DNA of 9,044 bases. It comes from QWOP01 sp003669605. Lineage in GTDB: Bacteria; Planctomycetota; Planctomycetia; Pirellulales; UBA1268. The position numbers and the translations under genes were made by a program. The stretch spans positions 1 to 9,044 of the forward strand of contig CANKIK010000149.1 in assembly GCA_947481985.1 (NCBI GenBank), given 5' to 3'. Below the pieces are notes generated by a model that made no database searches, was not told the DNA's origin, and saw only the letters and a list, made by a program, of their open reading frames with translations. Of this stretch, positions 6,741-9,044 are shown in pieces. How positions within the stretch are numbered: the stretch's first letter is position 1; every line of letters starts with the position of its first letter.

Positions 6741-6967
6741 GCTGGTGATCTTTCGTCGTTGACGAGGGACTCTTGGTGACGTTTCCGGGTGACTTTTTGG
6801 AAAGGAAAACGGCCTGCCGCCGTCCCCTCTCAGACCGCAACGTTGTACGACTCCCAACGAAGAGCCGCAAGCATCGGCCGGTCGCCGCTTGTCCCCATCG
6901 CTCGACAGGCGATGATCACCCGTTCCTGATCCGTTCCCAACCGTTTGCCCCGGTTTCGGAGTCCCTG
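6741..6967. promoter_or_regulatory. Divergent promoter region between cupin gene and exported glycosidase
   Basis: These 227 bases must carry the start signals of both divergent genes. No strong -35/-10 pair is evident. Two inverted repeats are visible. One is the 8-bp palindrome CAACGTTG at 6838-6845, with a central CG as in LacI-type operators. The other is CATCGC/GCGATG around a 7-base loop at 6896-6914. Shared control of both transcripts is inference from the arrangement. Confidence 0.5.
6896..6914. promoter_or_regulatory. Inverted repeat upstream of the glycosidase gene
   Basis: CATCGC and GCGATG are perfect 6-bp arms around TCGACAG, ending 53 bases before the glycosidase ATG. This is a candidate regulator-binding site or leader hairpin; the arms are short, so chance is possible. 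Confidence 0.25.
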
Positions 6968-9044
6968 ATGCCCCCCTCCCGATCAGTTCTCCGCCTTGCC
7001 GTGCTCATCGCCTCTGTGCTCCTCTTCGGTGGAGCCGCGACGGCCGACGATTTCCCGCGCTTCGTCGTCCCCGGGGAGGAACGGGCGATGGGGCTTCTCG
7101 ACGAGTTCCATGCCCATCATCACGCCCGGGCCTCGAGCGACTGCACGCTCTGGGACGGCTGGCTCCCCCATGCCACCCTCTGGGCAGCCGAGCCACCACG
7201 GCAGCATTACCGGGCCTCGTTCCTCCGCCGGCGGATCGACGACGAGGGCTACGTCGCCATGCAACAGCATCGCGGCATGGCCCACTCCAACGGCTGGCCG
7301 TTCCCCGCCTGGCAGCAGAGCACAGGCTCCGGCTGGCATTTCTCCGTGTCGGGGGATGAGTGGGCGATCCAGCAGCTCGGGCTCAAAGCCCTCGTCCCCC
7401 CGGGAGGCTTTGCGATCGAGGGCGCGGCGGCCCGCCCCGCCGCCGATCCGCTCCGCGGCATGCTCCTCGATGTCGAGGCCGACCGCGTCAGCCTCACCAC
7501 GCCCCCCTTCCGCTGTGGCACGATCGTCGCGCCGTTTGCCCGGATCGAATGGGGGGCCGAGAAGCTCCCGGCCGGCGCCTCGGCCCGGCTGCGGTGGCAG
7601 ATCGAAGGGCAGGAGGGCTGGCAGCCGGCGGCGGGCGTGCCCCTACCGCTCCCTCCAGCCGATGGCACGCTTGCCTACGTCGATCTCCCCCTCTATTGCC
7701 AGCCGGGCTACGGCGGCCTCCTCACCGGCTACTCCATCGAGATCGACGGTGCCCGGGGGGCCACGGTGGCGCTCAAGTCGGTGATCACCGCCATCGACAC
7801 GCGCCATCCGATCACGAATGCCCTCTTCATCCGCGGCTCTGCCGAGACCTTCGCCTGGACCGGCGACCTCGACTTCCTCCGCCGCTCGCTCCCGCGGATG
7901 CGGCGCGCGGCGCGGTGGGCGCTTGAGGAATTCGATGTTCGCCACGAAAAGCATGTTGTCGTCCGGTGGGTTGGGCATGACGGCCGCACCGGCCTCGAGG
8001 TGCAGCCCGACGGCACGAAGCGGCTCCTTCCCGGCCTCGGTGTCGGCAACAACTACTGGGATCTCCTCCCCTTCGGCGGCCACGACAGCCTGGCGACGAT
8101 CTACCTCACCGATGCCCTCGCGCGCCTCGCCGACCTCGAAGCCGCCGTCGCCCGCCATCCCGAATGGATGATGCCCGCCGGGCAAGAGACGCCTCCCGCC
8201 GGCGGCGTTACTGACGCAGCTTTCAGCCCCGTCGACCTGCGGAGCCTCGTCGCCGCGCTCAAGGCCGACTTCCAGTCGCGCTTCTGGGATCCCGCCACAG
8301 GCCGGTTTGTCGGCTGGATCGATGCCACAGGGCAAGCCCACGATTACGGCTTCACGTTTGTCAATCTCGAAGCGATCGCCTCCGGAATGGCAACGCCTGC
8401 GCAGGCCAGGGCGATCTTTGCCTGGCTCGACGGGACGCGCGAGATCGACGGCGACACCTCGCGCGGCGCCGACATCTACCGCTGGCGCTTCGCCCCGCGA
8501 GCGACGACCAAGCGGAACGTCGAGACCTACTGCTGGGTCTGGTCAGGGCCGGAGTCGATCCCCTGGGGAGGGCAGGTGCAGGATGGCGGCGCGGTGCTCG
8601 GCTTCAGCTACCACGATCTCATGGCGCGGCTCGCCACCCAGGGGCCCGACGACGCCTGGCAGCGCCTCCGCGCGATCATCGACTGGTATGCCGAAGTGAA
8701 GGAGGAGGGGGGCTATCGGAAGTATTACGCCCCAGAGAAGGGGCGGGGCACGCTCCAGGGGGGTGGGCCACCGGGGGGCCTGGGGATCGACGAGGAGTTC
8801 ATGGAGAGCGTCCTGGTGCCCCAGGTGATGCTCGATGGATTCCTCGGCTTCGAGCCGACGGCCGAGGGCTGCCGGATCGCACCGCAGCTCCCCTCGAGCT
8901 GGCCTGAGCTGACCGTGACGGCGATCCGCATCCACGATTCCCAAGTCGACGTCACCGCCCGGCGTGACGGGAGCGTGACGCTCCGCCGCCGCACCGCGGG
9001 CACGCAACGGCTGGCAATCGAAGTGGGGGAGACCACCACCACGC
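6968..9044 (+). CDS. Exported six-hairpin (alpha/alpha)6 glycosidase-like protein (partial at the C-terminus)
   Basis: The frame stays open from ATG 6968 to the right edge, giving about 692 residues. Residues 1-26 form a clear Sec signal (hydrophobic core L8-F20, cleavage after ATA at 24-26). A beta-rich N-terminal domain follows to about 270, with MQQHRGMAHSNGWPFP at 98-113. The helical part, about 280-640, carries motifs typical of (alpha/alpha)6 glycosidases: GNNYWDLLPFGGHD (360-373), HDYGFTFVNLEA (458-469), ETYCWVWSGPESIPWGG (519-535) and GIDEEFMESVLVP (606-618). Acid candidates are Asp365, Asp373, Asp459, Glu529, Asp539, Glu609 and Glu610. A beta-type C-terminal domain begins near 625 (FEPTAEGCRIAPQLPSSWPEL), like that of GH65/GH95-type enzymes. 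I cannot assign a GH family or substrate. It is probably periplasmic or secreted and feeds sugar to the divergent isomerase/dehydrogenase genes. No strong ribosome binding site was seen. Confidence 0.8.
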   Translation, partial: MPPSRSVLRLAVLIASVLLFGGAATADDFPRFVVPGEERAMGLLDEFHAHHHARASSDCTLWDGWLPHATLWAAEPPRQHYRASFLRRRIDDEGYVAMQQHRGMAHSNGWPFPAWQQSTGSGWHFSVSGDEWAIQQLGLKALVPPGGFAIEGAAARPAADPLRGMLLDVEADRVSLTTPPFRCGTIVAPFARIEWGAEKLPAGASARLRWQIEGQEGWQPAAGVPLPLPPADGTLAYVDLPLYCQPGYGGLLTGYSIEIDGARGATVALKSVITAIDTRHPITNALFIRGSAETFAWTGDLDFLRRSLPRMRRAARWALEEFDVRHEKHVVVRWVGHDGRTGLEVQPDGTKRLLPGLGVGNNYWDLLPFGGHDSLATIYLTDALARLADLEAAVARHPEWMMPAGQETPPAGGVTDAAFSPVDLRSLVAALKADFQSRFWDPATGRFVGWIDATGQAHDYGFTFVNLEAIASGMATPAQARAIFAWLDGTREIDGDTSRGADIYRWRFAPRATTKRNVETYCWVWSGPESIPWGGQVQDGGAVLGFSYHDLMARLATQGPDDAWQRLRAIIDWYAEVKEEGGYRKYYAPEKGRGTLQGGGPPGGLGIDEEFMESVLVPQVMLDGFLGFEPTAEGCRIAPQLPSSWPELTVTAIRIHDSQVDVTARRDGSVTLRRRTAGTQRLAIEVGETTTT

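Noticed and set aside
7643..8341. Minus-strand frame of 232 codons inside the glycosidase
   Set aside because: It lies wholly within the uninterrupted exported glycosidase frame and lacks recognisable motifs.

Overview
The window is GC-rich, densely coding DNA from a diderm bacterium. It most resembles Planctomycetota of the Pirellulales type. This is an inference from gene content: a POTRA-bearing BamA-like protein, a Sua5/LMW-phosphatase fusion next to rpiB, and a Gfo/Idh/MocA plus TIM-barrel sugar locus with a secreted glycosidase. Most start codons lack a strong Shine-Dalgarno sequence. No RNA gene, insertion sequence, phage gene or CRISPR array was seen.

Layout. (1) 1-902, minus: the N-terminal ~300 residues of a BamA/Omp85-type outer-membrane assembly protein, with a signal sequence, a Pro/Ala linker and POTRA domains. 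It runs off the left edge. (2) 903-1355: a divergent non-coding region with one perfect DnaA-box 9-mer, one relaxed box and three perfect hairpins. (3) 1356-3045, plus: a two-gene unit. The first gene is a fusion of a degenerate Sua5/YrdC domain and a YwlE-type low-molecular-weight phosphatase. The second is ribose-5-phosphate isomerase B. As I recall it, B. subtilis has the same gene order (ywlC-ywlE-ywlF), with sua5 and the phosphatase as separate genes. (4) 3147-6740, minus: three closely spaced, co-directional genes, in transcription order a phosphomannose-isomerase-like cupin, a xylose-isomerase-like TIM-barrel protein and a Gfo/Idh/MocA dehydrogenase. (5) 6741-6967: a 227-bp divergent promoter region with two small inverted repeats. 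(6) 6968 to the right edge, plus: an exported protein that looks like an (alpha/alpha)6 six-hairpin glycosidase, still open at the window end.

How the parts may work together. The secreted glycosidase and the three cytoplasmic enzymes share one divergent intergenic region. They read as a small carbohydrate-use locus: a sugar is released outside the cytoplasm, then isomerised, epimerised or oxidised inside. The substrate cannot be read from sequence, and the metal-site cupin does not look like an ordinary mannose-6-phosphate isomerase. This locus is the best candidate for an undescribed pathway. The structured, DnaA-box-bearing region at 1185-1292 is the most unusual non-coding signal.
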